The notes: generated from the letters alone by a model not told the origin. Shown: positions 35,925-49,524, counted from the first letter of the stretch. The stretch: 64,000 nucleotides of DNA from Spinacia oleracea (GCF_020520425.1 NC_079491.1:39670027-39734026), one strand, 5' to 3'. Numbers and translations are program-made.

Positions 35925-37312
35925 GGAAAAATTACTTTAAATAATCCAATCTTTCGACGATCTTCCGTTAATAATCCTACCTTTAGATTATTATTTAATA
36001 ATTCAACATTTACACCCCATCCATTTTTATTGCACTCAACAGGTTACCAACTTGATATAGAAGGTTAGCAAGCTACGTGGCAGTGTGCTATTAGTCATTA
36101 ATTATAATATTTTTTCCCCTTTAAATTTAACACCAGTATAACCACCATTTTTCCTCTTTCTCTACCTAGCCGGAAAAAATGGAGGCCTTCATCATCTTCC
36201 TAATTTGCTGCTTCGTCCTCTTCATTTCATCATCAGCGCAACATCATCATCATCGTAGTAGTCCATCTTCAATTAACAATATAAAGTCCCATGTAATTTG
36301 AATAATTCCACTTTTCTCCACACCCATGATCACAAAAACTGACCAACCATGATCAAACGAAACACGTTTCCAAGAAATTATCTTCTCATTCTTCCCTATT
36401 TTTTTCATTTAATCCGGAAATATACAATTCCCTAAAATAACAAAGCTAGGGAACAAACTCACGCAATTTTTCCTACAAATTAAATCCTAAAATCATCAGC
36501 TCATTGCCCAAAACTTTTTTAAAAAAAAATAGAGGAATCAGAAAATGACTGACAGCATTTCGATAACAAGCGCTAACTCTATCAAAGATTATGTTAGGTC
36601 AGATGGGTCAGATTCTGATTGACCAATTTGAATAACATCGTCCCAATTGAAGTTGTTCGTTGACACAGAAGACGAATTTAGGGCAGTTAAATTAGATATT
36701 GAATAACCTGAAATTTAATGAGTTTTGTTGAAGAAGATGATGGGGATTTTGAGAGGAAACAAAAACCCCAAAACAAATAGAACCAACAGGATCATTCCCA
36801 ATTAACCCAAATTTTTTTAACTTTCTATTCATCTTTCCAGTTGGATTTCGACGCTTATATTCCTCTTTCTCTTTCTTCCTGAAAAACCCTTATCTATACC
36901 GCTCAAAACCTTGGTTTATCATCAACCTGAAATGGAAGACGTTCGACCTTTATGCCCTTCTAATTAAATTAGGTGCCTTTGATGGTGGTGGACGGTGGTG
37001 GGTAAACAAAGTATAACCTTTCTTGATTTGATGGTGGTGGACTGTGGTGGTTTTTTGTGGTGGGGCTTAGAGGGGGTAGGAGGAGAGATAAGAGAAGGCT
37101 GGGAGGGAGGAGAGAGAAGGAGGAGGAGGAAAAAAGTTTTTTTATTTTTATTTTTTTTCTTTTTAAAAAGTTGACCTTCTTGCCAGGTTTCGGTCATTCT
37201 GGTTCATTGAAAGTTAATGGGGTGCAAAGGTTGGATTATTAGATAATCATCTAAAGGTTGGATTATTAACTAAAAATCGTCGAAAGGTTGGATTATTTGA
37301 AGTAATTTTTCC
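35925..37312. mobile_element. Mutator-like element with long inverted termini
   Basis: Terminal inverted repeats of about 85 bp starting GGAAAAATTACTT, with internal repeats of GGTTGGATTATT. Flanked by 9-bp repeats TAATTAGAT (35916-35924) and TAATTAAAT (37313-37321), 8 of 9 matching. No transposase. The interior contains a short signal-peptide-like frame, so it may be a Pack-MULE. Confidence 0.82.
36179..36301 (+). CDS. 40-residue signal-peptide-like ORF inside the MULE
   Basis: ATG at 36179 to TGA at 36299-36301. Residues 1-20 form a hydrophobic signal-peptide-like segment (MEAFIIFLICCFVLFISSSA), then four His and a Ser/Asn-rich tail. The length and layout look like the first exon of a small secreted peptide gene captured by the element. 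No family motif identified. It may be a chance frame. Confidence 0.35.
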   Translation: MEAFIIFLICCFVLFISSSAQHHHHRSSPSSINNIKSHVI

Positions 37313-37326
37313 TAATTAAATTAATA

Positions 37327-37632
37327 CTCCATCCGTTCCTATATAAGTTTCCATATTGAAGGAATTTACAGTAATTAAGGAAAATGAAAAGTGTGTAAGA
37401 CAAACAATGATTAAGAGTGTTTTTTGGGGGGAAAGGATAAAGTAGATAATTGTCTATTTGATAAAGTACAAATAAAAGTGTATATGGAGAAGGAAATGGG
37501 AAAGTGTAGAAGGTGTAAGAAAAAACAATCATGATTTGTGGAAAAAAAGGCGTATGTCCAAAATAGAGGGTGAATACTTATTAGGAAACGCCCGATTTAG
37601 AACTATGGGCATTTATTTAAGAACGAATGGAG
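37327..37632. mobile_element. Stowaway-like MITE
   Basis: 306 bp between TA dinucleotides, ends CTCCATCCGTTCCTATAT and inverted partner ending GAACGAATGGAG. Confidence 0.65.
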
Positions 37633-37641
37633 TACGAACTA

Positions 37642-37991
37642 CTCCCCCGTCCCTTTTTATTCTTTACGTTCTTTATCATGTATGCGATTTAATAACTAAC
37701 TATTGTGGATAAATATTCTTTTTTTATTATTTAAATAATGTGAATTGCGTTTATTGATATGTTTTCATTTTTATTCACATTGGGAAATTTTGAGAGATTT
37801 AATGTTCTAATGGGAAAATGTGAAAGATTTAGTGCCCAATAAATTAGATTGATTAAAATAATCAATTGCACAATTTTTGACAAAATATTAAGAACATGTC
37901 TTTTACAATATAAAAAAATTATTCCAAACGTAAAGATTAATATGGGATATCCAAAATGGAATACGTAAAGAATAAAAAGGGATGAAGGAAG
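37642..37991. mobile_element. Stowaway-like MITE
   Basis: 350 bp between TA dinucleotides. Inverted ends CCGTCCCTTTTTATTCTTTA / TAAAGAATAAAAAGGGATG. Confidence 0.8.
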
Positions 37992-38077
37992 TATTTGATA
38001 ACTGATTTTATTAATCATTTTATTGATTTTGGAACGCATCTACGTGTAAAGATCTGAGAAGAACATTACTTAATATA

Positions 38078-38454
38078 TCCCTCTGTTTCGAAATAATAGA
38101 GACACTTACACATTTCACAACAACCAATTCAGATAAATGATTGAAAAATAAGGAATAAGTATGGAAAAGTAGAATGTAGTAAGAAAAGTATAATAAAAAA
38201 ATCATGTTGAGTGGAGTGGTGTAAGATAACAAGAATAAGTAAAAATAGGTTGAGTGGAAATTTAAGGGTGAAAAGACAATATAAAAATAGATTGAGTGAA
38301 ATGTTTTAAGTAAAATGAGAAAAAGAAGAATATGAATGCATCAAATATGATGAACCATATGCATCTATCGAAAAATAGAATAAAGTAGAGTATCTCTATT
38401 AATTTGATACACCAACTTATAAAAACCATCCCTATTATTTCGAAAAGGAGGGAG
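38078..38454. mobile_element. Stowaway-like MITE
   Basis: About 377 bp between TA dinucleotides. Inverted ends TCCCTCTGTTTCGAAATAAT / ATTATTTCGAAAAGGAGGGA. Confidence 0.75.
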
Positions 38455-38662
38455 TACTCTGTAATATGTTTTAAAATCATATTTCGCCATTGTTATAGTC
38501 AGTATGGGGTTTCAGTGACGATTGTTTCCTAAAAGTAATACAACTACCTTCCAAATTTGTATTCCAATTGGACAACATCTGATACTCCAGCAAAAAGAAT
38601 CATTGGACATATTTTCGAAAAAGACACCCTTTTACCATATCATAACCTCTAATAAAAAGTTA

Positions 38663-39025
38663 TTCCCTCTATCCTTTTTTATTCTTTATGTTTCATATCA
38701 TGCACGCGATTTAATGACTAATTATTGTGGATGTGATTCCTTCTATTTTTTATTTAAACAATGCAAATTATGTTTATTTATATTGTTTTCACTTTTATCC
38801 AAAATCTCACATTGTGAATATGTGAATGACATTGAAAAATGTGAAAGTTTTAATGTTCCAATGGGAAAATGTGAACGATTAAATGCACCAATGAATTTAA
38901 TCGGTTAAAATAATCATTGGGCACAGATAGAATGTTAAAAACATAAAAGGAAAGATTATCAATGTAAAGAACAAAATAGGACACCTTAAAGGGAATACGT
39001 AAAGAACAAAAAGGGACGGAGGGAG
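38663..39025. mobile_element. Stowaway-like MITE
   Basis: 363 bp between TA dinucleotides. Inverted ends TTCCCTCTATCC / GGGACGGAGGGAG; same family as 37642-37991. Confidence 0.78.
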
Positions 39026-39683
39026 TAATAAGGATAAAGATGAAATTTTACCAACCACTTCCTCCGTCCCTTTTTTGATTGTCGGCCCCATGGTCAAATT
39101 TCACTTTATTAAGTACGGTGATTAGGTATAAATTGTTTACATGAATTGATAAAATGGGCTCATGAGGAGAGAGATAGAGAGAGCAGTGGCGTAGCCACGT
39201 TGGTGCAAGGGTGGTCAACTGACCACTCAAAAAAATTAAAAATATATATGTAGCTGAGTGCTAAGAGACATGTTATAAACAAGAACTGGTCTATTAGGTG
39301 ATACTACAAAAATCCAACTCCGCACATAAGACACAGGGTATAACTATGTGATAAACCTAAGAGACGAATTCTTTGAAACAACCTGCCTCTTAAAGTTTTG
39401 AGTAACAAATAAGCTTCAGTATTCGATTCAAATCTAAGAGACTAGTTATTCAAATATATGTTCTCTTAAATTGAGTTATTCATTTCACCATTTATATGAA
39501 ACGCGTAGAGAAATAATTGTAATAATTTTGTAAGTATTTGATTGTAACATGAATATTTATTACTTTTGGGAAGATACATTTTTTTTAAGTATATATTGTG
39601 TGTTGTGGACGACGGTGACACAACACCCTAACAATCCTGGATACGCTACTTCTGACAACCATTAAAAAAATATTTTCTTCGCC

Positions 39684-39722
<39 letters not shown>

Positions 39723-39975
39723 AAATAGAAAAAAAAATTAATTTAAGGTATAGGACAATCTCAAAAGGACAGTCAAAACAAGAATATGGGGCAAACAAAA
39801 AGGGGAGGAGAGGACACTACATACTTAAGATGAAAGCCAAAAAGTTGAACGACTATTGGCATAATACTTCCTTTGTCTATATTTAATTTAGTTGTAACGT
39901 TTACCTTTTACACTATCCAAATACCTATATTAACTATCTTTGATTATTTTTATTTATAAACCATAGACATGTACT
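39026..39975. other. AT-rich DNA, MITE end and (GA)n tract
   Basis: No gene. A Stowaway-like end (TTCCTCCGTCCC) at 39057 without a clear partner. (GA)n microsatellite at 39687-39721. Right boundary is the copia target GTACT. Confidence 0.6.
39687..39721. repeat. (GA)n microsatellite
   Basis: About 17 GA dinucleotides. Confidence 0.95.
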
Positions 39976-41370
39976 TGAAGGAAATAATGCCCTTGGTCCA
40001 AGTATGCATATAATGTTAAGTCTAATAAATGCGGTTCAGTATTAATTGACAAGTTAATAATTCAGTGAGATCAAGTGAGCTGAATGCCTAGCTAGAGGCC
40101 GCTTCAGTTCAAGTGGAATTAATGATATTAATCCACAGCTTACTCTTGACTGAACCCGTAGGGTCACACAAATAGTACGTAAACGGATCAAGTATTTAAT
40201 GGCATTAAATACTCCATCTATGGATATTCGGAATCGACGGATCTTGGTTTCAGTGGGAGCTGAGATCGTCAAAGGCAAGCAAGTGAATACTCCGGAAACG
40301 ATGATATTGTCGGAAACGGAAATATGGATCGTATCGGAAATATAAATATTATCCAAGTCGTAGATGTTGCCGGAAACGGAAACATGGTACGTATCGGAAA
40401 ATATTATTGGAAATGGAAATATTACCGGAATCGGAAATATTGCCGGAAACGGAAATATTGTCAGAATCGGAAATATTATCGAAATCGGAAAAAAATTCCG
40501 GAAACGGAAATATTAAATATTTGTTCGAAACGGGAATTAATTCCGGAATCGGAAATATTAAATATTGTTCGTATCGGAAATGAATTCCGGAATCGAGAAT
40601 TTAATCGGAAGCGCATCGTACGAATTAGCATCGGACGAGACTTGCTAGACGAAGGCCCAGCACGAAGCCAGGCCCGTGTCCAGCCAGCCAAGCGCCCAAC
40701 ACAACGCAGCCAAGGCCACGCCAGGCCCAGCGCAAGGCCAGGCCCAGCAAGGCCAAGGCACGCGCGGGCTGACGCTCGTGGGCTGCGAGCAGCGCCTGCT
40801 CGTGTGGGCCGCAAGGCCTGCGCGGGCTGTGCGGTACGCTCGTGGTCGTGCAACGTTTGTGTTCGATACGAATCCTAAAGCTGATGGAATTCGTTCATTG
40901 ATTAAATTCTAATCCTAATAAAGATAGAATTAGTTTAAAAGAGTTTTAATGAAATTCTAATTAAACTAATTAGTATCCTAATAGGATTATAATTCCTTTC
41001 CATAAACTCTATGAATAGGTGCCTAGGGTCACATATTTACATTGAGAATTGAAGTATTCAAAGGTAAGATTTTCAAGAAAAAATCAGCCACAAACACTTA
41101 CCTATTTAGCCGAAAATCCTAGTACCTTAATGGCGATTCTAGTTGGTCAAGCTTAAGGCGGATCCGGACGTGCTGTGGACTATCTACGGAGGGACGACAC
41201 TTGGAGTCCTAAAGACTTGTTCTTGTTCGGTTCGGGCGCAGCTAGGGAGGGCACGCTACAAAGTGTATGCATCTGAATTATGCTAAATGATTATGTGTAA
41301 ATAATATGTTTCCTGGCTTTATGGTTTTTCCGCATGATTTATGTTTATTCATATGTATCATAACCTAACA
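39976..41370 (+). repeat. 5' LTR of element C
   Basis: 1395 bp, TGAAGGAAAT...CCTAACA. Contains an 18-bp-period GGAAAT-rich tract (about 40300-40610) and a CpG-rich block (40650-40855). Confidence 0.95.
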
Positions 41371-44300
41371 GTGGTATCACGAGCCTCTTATTATTTTCAT
41401 AATCTAAATTGCATGAACATGGTTAAATTTTACAAATTTGAAAAGAATTAAAGGGGTGATTAATTTTCGTAAATTAATTGCAAATTGCGTTTATTTAATT
41501 ATATATACGCAGTTTTTCGGCAGTTTCTTCGTTACTCATCCAAATCGAGTGATTTTTGTGTCAATTCCGCATGTAAAAGGCATTCTAAAATTTTGACAAA
41601 AACAATATTTTTCGGCCGAACCCAGAATTCCCAAATTCGAAGCCTAATTATGACTTTTCGGAGGTTTTAGTTTTTCGAACGCAAAAGTTTGTAAATTTAA
41701 GATGTTAAATTAAGTATTTGCGATTCTTGTTGATAAATCTTGAGTTTTTTATTGACCTACAGTATATGTTTAACAACTTTGAATGCCTAGACTTGTTAAT
41801 TATACAACCTAATTTGTAATTATGATTAATTTGTTAAAATTCGAATAATTTAGAATTGATTTATTTTTCATAATTAATTAATAATTTAATTAGGTATCCA
41901 TGATTAAAATCCACCATAAAAATTGTTAATTTATGTTAAATTTTAAATTTTTATGACCTATATTTGAATCCATGTTAATCGGAAATTAATTGATTAATAA
42001 ATTTTCGATTTTTCGCCCTAAAATTATGAAATTAATATGATTTATTAATTTGTCGTTAATTTTAAATTAAAAATTTTAAATTTTTATGAAAACGCCCATA
42101 AATATTGCACGCACAAAGCAATGGAAGCTACGTGTTACCCTTAAGGGGTGTTGTATAGTGCGGACTAGCGACGACGAGCAAGGGAGCTCGTCGCCCGTGC
42201 GGTATGAATGCAGCGAGCAACGAGCTATGCGGCACGCAAGGCCCTGCGCCTAGGCGTGCGTGCAGGGCGATGGGCGAGGGCATGGGCACACAGCACGAGC
42301 ACGATGTGTGTGGGCAGCAGTGCGCTGCGCCACGACGCACGAAGCTCGCCCAGGGGCAGCAGCCACGACGCAACACGAAGCTGCGCGCAGCGTAGCCCGC
42401 AAGGCTGCGTGTGTGCGTGGCATGGGCGTGGGTGCGTATGGCTGTGCGGGCTATGTACGACGATCAATAGGCACGGGGCATGGGCCTCGTAGCTCGATGG
42501 GGCTTGGGCGCAAGCCCAAGTGCCTCGTCTTGCAAAGTATTGATGCGTTTCGTTTTAATTTTAAATTTCAGTTCGGAAATAATTTTAATTAAATTTAAAA
42601 TTAATTATTTAAATTGTTTTCTCGGATATTAATTTTGAATATTATAATTATTATGAATTTTAATTTATACTAATTATTTTACTAAAATTAAACCTTGAAT
42701 TAATTTAAATTCATTTAATTCAACTGAAAAATAAATTAAATAAATGGATTCAATTATAATTTTATATGAGCTTTAAATTTTAATTAAATTTGTATGTTTC
42801 CGGTTAGACTAGAATTACATTTTTATGTTTAAAATTAGTAAAGCATATAAAGTTATTGGTTTAAGTGGGAGTATTTTTAGTCATAAACTCTTGATTAGGT
42901 CTACAAATCCTTTAAGGTAAAACAACTTGATTAGAATTAATAAGGACTGAATAATTGGTAGATTATTGGTGCCCTTGATTAATTGCTGCAAATATTTATG
43001 TGATGCATACAATGTGTTTTTACTAAACAATTATGTGGGCCATTCATGATAATGAATGGGTGAATGGTATATATTGTATATGTACTGTTTTGCAGGTTAT
43101 GAAGTGACTAGTATGGCCCAAATAGGATAGAAAATATGGTATGCGTACCATTAATTTGAATGTAATTGGTCTAAAGTACCAAATTTGTTTTTCAATTCAA
43201 ATATGGTCTACGTACCATCAAATAGTTGTAATTAGTTTAATTATAGCTTATCCTATTTGAATAAAATGGCGCCTCCCACGGTGAAATTCTAGACGAAGTT
43301 TCCAATCCATTTTCAAGACGGACTTTGAAGTTGAAGCTTCAAGATGAAGTAGGGCCATACTAGATCACATTTATCTTATGCATGCTTTAAGTTATTTATT
43401 GCTTTTAAATATGTCTTAAATATGCATGAGATTGTGGCTTGATTATGTTGCATGATTAAGGATTTTAGTTCACTTAAAATCTAACCAACATAGTAAGAGC
43501 CTTAAGTTCCAAACTTAAAAATTGAGTTAAAAGGTGTCATGCCAAAATAACACTTACTTGGATATCCTTTACATCGATCTTAGTAATAGGTTTCTGCCAT
43601 AGCGAGGTGTTACTTATCGATACTAAAGGGGTAAGGTACAAAAATAATTGTGAGTACATGTTAGTTTTGGTGAAACTCAACGATATAAGTAAGGAGTCCT
43701 TTTATGTCGTGGCAAAATCGATAGGTTTACCTAATAAGTTCTTAGACGTACCTATCAACCAAGAGTAGTTTCTAGACTATTAGCAAAAAGCTTTTGCTTA
43801 CCTAAAATGTTTTAGAATTGAGTCAAAATACATAATGTGCTTAATTCTTCAATGGTTTTAGGGTCTTGGAATCATTTTATTCACACCTGCCGGAACACAT
43901 AACTCGAATAAAATGTAAATGACTTGTTTAAATTGTTTGATTGCTTTAATTTTCAAGTTATTACTCATGATAAATGTTTAGACTTTGCATGCTTCAATGT
44001 ATGTTTTAATTATTGTTTATAATTAAATATCTTGCACTGCAGTAAATCCTTTTAGAAAGGTAACAGTAGATTTCCTCGATTGGTAGTGAATCCAAGAACG
44101 ATTCACGGAAATGAGAGAAAATGAGCAATTTAAAATGTACGTTTCTTTTAGCGACTTTTATGGTTGTTTTCGAGTATCAAAGTCGAATGGCGAACCGATT
44201 GGTGCTTGTGAATTCAAAATACAATGTAGTTTTGAGATCATAAAGCATTGAGTTTAAACGCTCAGCTTTACCAATGGTTAACAACCTAAAATCTTTTTTC

Positions 44301-45717
44301 CATTTGATTCTCGAATGAGTCTAGTCCCTAAACATTCGAATAGATCGATGCTTAGAGAACTTTAGAAGCTTCTAGTAAGATCATCTAGTTGAAACAAAAT
44401 ATTCAACGTAAATTAAAATGGTAAAGAACCTTGTTGGTGACATTGGACATGTCTAACAAAGTATAAAAGTCAACACTAAAGAATTCAATTCTTAAGACTA
44501 TAAGAAAGGGTACAAGAAATAGGAAAACAAGGAACAAATGAAAGGAATTTATGATTCCATTTCTACCTATAAGTTTATGTTTAAAGAGAAGTGACCTAGC
44601 AATCAAACTTCCTTGGTATCATATACCGCTTGAGGTTCTTACTTCGGTAATAACTCAAACAATGGAAGCTAGGCTACACTAATGGCCTACAAGTGGGAAA
44701 TGAAGCATGGCAATGCTACATTAGTTGTAGGGTCATCTAGTTTGTTTTAAGTCCTTTCAAAGGCTGGAACTTAATGGCTATTTTGTTCCACAAACAGCAT
44801 ACCTAAATTTCTGTTTTCAAACACAGAAAGACTCACATTCAGAAGAACAAAAACAATGTTGTTTGTTTATTTCAATGAAATGGTCATTTACGGGTTGAGT
44901 CAATATGCTTGATTAAAACAAACAAATCTTTAACAATAAAACTTTACTATGTTCAAAACAATCTCTTGATTGGAGTTCCACTAACCTTTAGCATTGTTGC
45001 TTAGACCATATCAACAAGTTAACATTCAAAAGCTCTATTTTGATGGACTTTTGAAAGTTGATTGATTTCTAGATCAATTTAAGACAACTAGTCTTACTTG
45101 TTGAAAGTAACAAAAGATATGAACTATTGTTAGAACGCCTAGACAATAGAATTCAAAGCTAAAGAAAGATTTTATGACTTTATTATTTCACATGGATTTG
45201 AGTGAATATAGGTTTATTTACTCAAATGTGATATAAGTTGAATCTGTTTGGCTATTTCAAAGATTCAGAAGTATAAAATCCACTTGGCAAGAAATCATAA
45301 AGATCTAGGTTAGATCATGTTGTTTATTACTTATACCAGGAATGATCATCAATGATTGTGTGTTGTAATTTCACGATCTAGCTCCATAAGATATGGTATA
45401 TCTAAGTTGGAATAATCGAAGTCGATTAGTACTTGATTCGATCAATGATGGATCATAAAGACTTTTCCTATAATTTCTAAACAAAATGCTCAACTACCAC
45501 CAAACTAAACCAAATTCGTCAAAGCTATTGAAAAGTAATTTCAGAATATCTTTTCGATAATATATATCTAGAGAGTTGCCAAACTCAGTGGGAGCTTAGT
45601 GTTTGTTATTTGACAAACTAAGGCCCAAGTATAGATATATGTTTCATTGTGATTTATTCAAATGAGACACAAGGGTATTGTTTCTACCACGAATTTTTGA
45701 GAATATAATGTTTGTTT
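41371..45717 (+). other. Element C interior, leader and gag region
   Basis: Primer site at the left end, an AT-rich leader, and a CpG-rich block at 42100-42540 whose several open frames on both strands reflect composition. From about 43260 the sequence has the look of a copia gag-pol remnant but with so many stops that I cannot delimit domains. Confidence 0.5.
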
Positions 45718-45738
45718 CACTAGTAGAAAAAATCCCTG

Positions 45739-45952
45739 TTGCAGCCCCCTTGTTGCAGCGTACATGTATTAATACGCTTCAACAAGCAATAGGTCAATGC
45801 GGGTCAAACCCTTTAAAGGGTTATTGCAGCGTACAAATTAATTGCCCCCTGCAAAAGAGCTTTTTGCAGCGTACATATTAAAAGCCCCCTGCAATAGCTA
45901 GATACTGTTGCAGCGTACATGTTATTGTACCCTGCAACAAATCCGTGTAACA
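45739..45952. repeat. Left subterminal repeats of the CACTA element
   Basis: At least six TTGCAGCG(TACA) or inverted GCTGCAA motifs. Such arrays bind the transposase accessory protein in the En/Spm family (established knowledge). Confidence 0.8.
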
Positions 45953-46019
45953 AAATTTGTTTGCTGGAATAATATTATTGTTGAATAATTAATTCATTTA
46001 ACTAAAATATCTATCTCAA

Positions 46020-46340
46020 AATTTTAGAGCTCCCCGCGCTCAACTCCAAGCTTCTTCCCTCGGTTTTCAATTCCTTGCGTCGCCGACGAACTCAGAGCTT
46101 GCTCGGTCCTGCGTCGCCGTCGAACTCATCTTGCTCGGATCCGCCGTCACTCTCCTCGCCGGTGAGTGTCTTTTCTCGCCTCCTCCCCCCGTCGCGTCCT
46201 GTACCTTCTCCGCGCTGAACCACGACTGACATAGTCGCTGAAAACTCAGCTAGCTCGGCCGGTGGTTCTAAGAAAGAACGGTCTGTTCTCCGGTGCTTGC
46301 TCGGCCGTCACTCCTCGCCACAACGAGTAATTATCTTCCT
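46020..46340 (+). other. Probable captured 5' exon or leader in the CACTA element
   Basis: CT- and CpG-rich sequence ending at a strong donor (CGCCG|GTGAGT near 46160), unlike the AT-rich surroundings. Looks like a plant 5' untranslated exon. A further exon-like piece lies at about 46467-46507, bounded by CAG and GT. Confidence 0.4.
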
Positions 46341-46941
46341 TTCCCCTTTTGATTTTCGTTTTTAGAATTAGGGTTTGTACAATTCTGTTTTTGTTTTTTT
46401 GTTTTTTTGGCTAGTTCTTCAATTCGTTCTTTGCACTTAATTTGTGAAGATCGTACTGCCTGCAGGAATCTATCATCGTGCTTGTTTAGATTTAACAACT
46501 GCATTAAGGTATTGATTTATCTAATTATCTTCATGAAGTTTCTCTTTTTCCTCTTTTGAAAGTCTGAGGCCTGCTCATAGGAAGTCATAATTTCTGTATC
46601 TTTGGTAATTGAAAAGTTTAATTTTTGGCATTATTTAGGAATTATAGATAAATTACAAGTTGGTATGTAATTTGAATGCAATTTGAAGTAAATTTGAAGC
46701 TTTGATTCTGGAACTCTTCTTTTCTAATCACCTTTTTGGTTTTTCTTTTGTTTGTATTATCTGATAATTTAATTGTAAAGTCAATGAAAATGCTTGCTGG
46801 AATATCTATAACCCTTTTGGATTAAATTGATTGACTTCATGGCAATACACTGACACTTAACTGACGTTTTATAATTTTGATACCAATTGAACATGCAGGA
46901 GTTTGAGCAGTTTCTTATTTTGTGATTTTTTGAAAATGCAG

Positions 46942-47021
46942 GCTTCTATTTTGCTGTTGGCACCAGCATTTGCAAGGCTTATTTTGCGACTTAATCTTCA
47001 GCCTCCTAAATTTGTTACTGG
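46942..47021 (+). pseudogene. Exon-like fragment, unidentified
   Basis: After an acceptor (ATGCAG) the frame reads ASILLLAPAFARLILRLN and continues to a donor (CTG|GTAATT). Hydrophobic; family not recognised. Confidence 0.35.
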
Positions 47022-47416
47022 TAATTATTATTTTGAGTTGGTCTTATGAAGTATTACATTTACATTTACTCTCTTTCGCCTAGTTACAATCAGATCTGTC
47101 TGTTCTTTTAGATTTTGAGTTAGCGCTCCCTAGTCAAATCCTATTCTGTTATGGTTCCAGCTAGCCTCTTGCTTGTAGCCTTGTAGGGGATAAGAAAAGG
47201 TAGAGTTCCCCAAAAACCATTCGCAAAATAATCGATTTCTTTTCCTGGAAGTCTACGATTACTCATTGGCACCAACTTTGCGTCTGCTGGTTCGGGTTAC
47301 GCCGAGAGAACAGCCAGCTTATATGTAAAGTTTCAATCTTTCCATGCAAAACCTTGTTAACTCATAAAACTTAACTTGAATGTTAAAGACTAACTTTGTT
47401 GGGTTTGCAACTACAG

Positions 47417-47650
47417 AGGGCGGTATCTCTTACGCAACAGTTGGGATACTACAAGGAGTACCAGAGTAAGGTGACAAAATTGGTGGGGATTGAGAAAGCA
47501 AAAGGGATGTTCTCAGCTGGAATTCATCTTCTCGGTGCTGGAAATAGTGATTATCTTCAGAATTACAACATCAATACTTATATCTACAGACAGTATACAC
47601 CTGATCAGTTTGCTGATCTTCTTATGACCTCCTTCTCTAACTTTGTCCAG
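47417..47650 (+). pseudogene. Captured GDSL esterase/lipase exon
   Basis: GDSL enzymes are secreted SGNH hydrolases acting on lipids and esters. This 234-bp open exon is flanked by acceptor CTACAG and donor CAG|GTCTCT. It contains SLTQQLGYYKEYQSKV, FSAGIHLLGAGNSDYLQNY and YTPDQFADLL, matching the third-exon region of plant GDSL lipases (block around the conserved G-x-N/S-D). A preceding piece at about 47255-47325 encodes TNFASAGSGYAERT, equivalent to the conserved block with the oxyanion Gly. The catalytic N-terminal GDS block and the C-terminal D-x-x-H block are not seen, so this is a fragment. Confidence 0.8.
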
Positions 47651-48725
47651 GTCTCTCTCTCTCTCCTAAATCTCCTCATTTCACAATTTAAATGCGTACT
47701 GAAATTAGATAAGGAATTTTAAATCCACTTCTCTAACTTTTTCCAGGCCATATCCATCTGTTTTTTCTAACTCTGAAGCACTGTTACTGTTAGTTATCAT
47801 TATTTAATAGCTGCTGATAATACTCTGCTCTCCTACAACAACTGCACCTCCCTCAACTTCATTATCTTCTTCATCATCAATAACCAAACTCTGTCTTCTT
47901 GAATTGCCCCTGCTCCTTCCAAACATCACAACATCATCTTCTTCAACCCCATCCAGATTATCACTCATTTCGAATTCTAAGCAAAGCTACAAACAAAATG
48001 AATTGTTAATAAACTGAAAAGCTGAATCCATACTACAGTTTTTCTTAGGTTGTATTGGTAATAAGTAAAGAAACTTTGAGCTTAACACAAAGTATATACT
48101 AGGAAGTATAATTGAAGTGTTTGACTGATGATTTAAGTGTTAGAGTGTCAAGTGTTCCAAATTAAAACGTTACTTATTTGCAGATGCAACTGAATTTGAA
48201 GTAATTACCAATTGGTTGATTTTGATGGAAATGGTTGATAGTTCTTGGAAAATTGGATTACTTTACAATAATTGTGTTTGGACAATGATAGCTTTCAGTT
48301 ATGGATATGAATTTGCGGAAGCCACTTCCAAAGAAATGTGTGGATGTGATTGATACTTTCTTGGAAATGAGGGAATGTAATTCTGTTCTAAAATTATTGA
48401 AACTTTACTTTTTGAGGAAAATCAAGTACTTTTACTCTGTAGTTTGAGTTTTGATCCTTCTGTTAGAAGCAGCTTCTCTGTCTGTGTCCCTAAACAAATA
48501 CATTTTAATATAAACTTTACTTTTTGAGGAAAAACAAAGTCTGATTTGTGATAGTATTATACTATTAGTATTCAATTTGGTTCATTTTTTACTCTATTGA
48601 TATAGCTTTTGTGATTTGATGCCTATCACATAAGATATTGCCCTGCCTTTTCTTGTACCTACTCTGTGAGTTCTTCTGTATATCTGTGAAGGAGAGATTT
48701 ATATTTGCTCGTTGTCATTGTGCAG

Positions 48726-48942
48726 TTCTTTAAGCGCTCGGTGGATCAGTATGAGAGTGACTTGCAGTTTGTGGTCCAATCTCTTTTACTTTCTATGGAT
48801 GTAAACGAGCTTCAGCTTGTTAAATCTGGTCTATGCTATGGAAATTGTATTCGTTATGCTTTGGTGAAGCTTCTCAGATCGTCGGGCTACAATGCTGCAG
48901 TATGTGCTTCAAAATGGCAAGGTTGTAACAAGGTGCCTGGAG
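48726..48942 (+). pseudogene. Captured DUF506 (PDDEXK-like) exon
   Basis: Open exon of 217 bp after acceptor TGCAG and before donor GAG|GTATAA. It encodes KRSVDQYESDLQFVVQSLLL and LRSSGYNAAVCASKWQG. The 'LR..GYNAA.C.S+W' block is characteristic of the plant DUF506 family (PDDEXK-like). The rest of the family, including the glutamate-rich C-terminal part, is absent. Origin from a different host gene than the GDSL exon is implied. Confidence 0.68.
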
Positions 48943-49524
48943 GTATAATCGCTTCCTGAAAATCTCATTCAATAACATTTTTTTGCATATTCTAAATTCT
49001 CGGGTTTATCCAATTCTCATACTTCCTCAAAACAAAAATAACTTAACCAGATATAAATTATGGCCCGTTGATGAGTTTTTTAGTTAAATGATCTAAAGGA
49101 AAAAGAAGTCCGCCTATGAGCTTAGCTCAATTAATAAACGAGTTGAACTTGAACATATTGATTCTTAAATGAATCAAGTTTAAAAAACTGTTTGAGCTCG
49201 TCTGGAAACTCAAGTTTGATTCGACTATGTTAAACAAGGTTGAACATGGGAAAAGTGATACACAAATCAGACCATTTACAAATGCACACACCTTCTACCA
49301 AGGAACAAAGTTTTTTTTTTTTGAAGATTCTTTAAAGTTGAGAGTTGTACAGGCCAAGTATACATATTCTTCTTAAAGTGCGCGTTAGAGTTTTGTTGGG
49401 AGGCTGGGGTGGTGGGAGCATGATGATTTCTAAGGATGAATAATTATACGAACATGGTATTACAAGCAGTTGTTGGTCCATTGCCTCTTGAGCAATTTCT
49501 AATTGGGAGTTCAATTGTTTACAG

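Noticed and set aside
42128..42592. Several open frames on both strands
   Set aside because: CpG-rich block in the copia leader; overlapping frames with no recognisable protein.
45739..45952. Repeated TTGCAGCGTACA motifs considered as a CRISPR-like or satellite array
   Set aside because: Irregular spacing, both orientations and location beside CACTA termini show they are subterminal transposon repeats.
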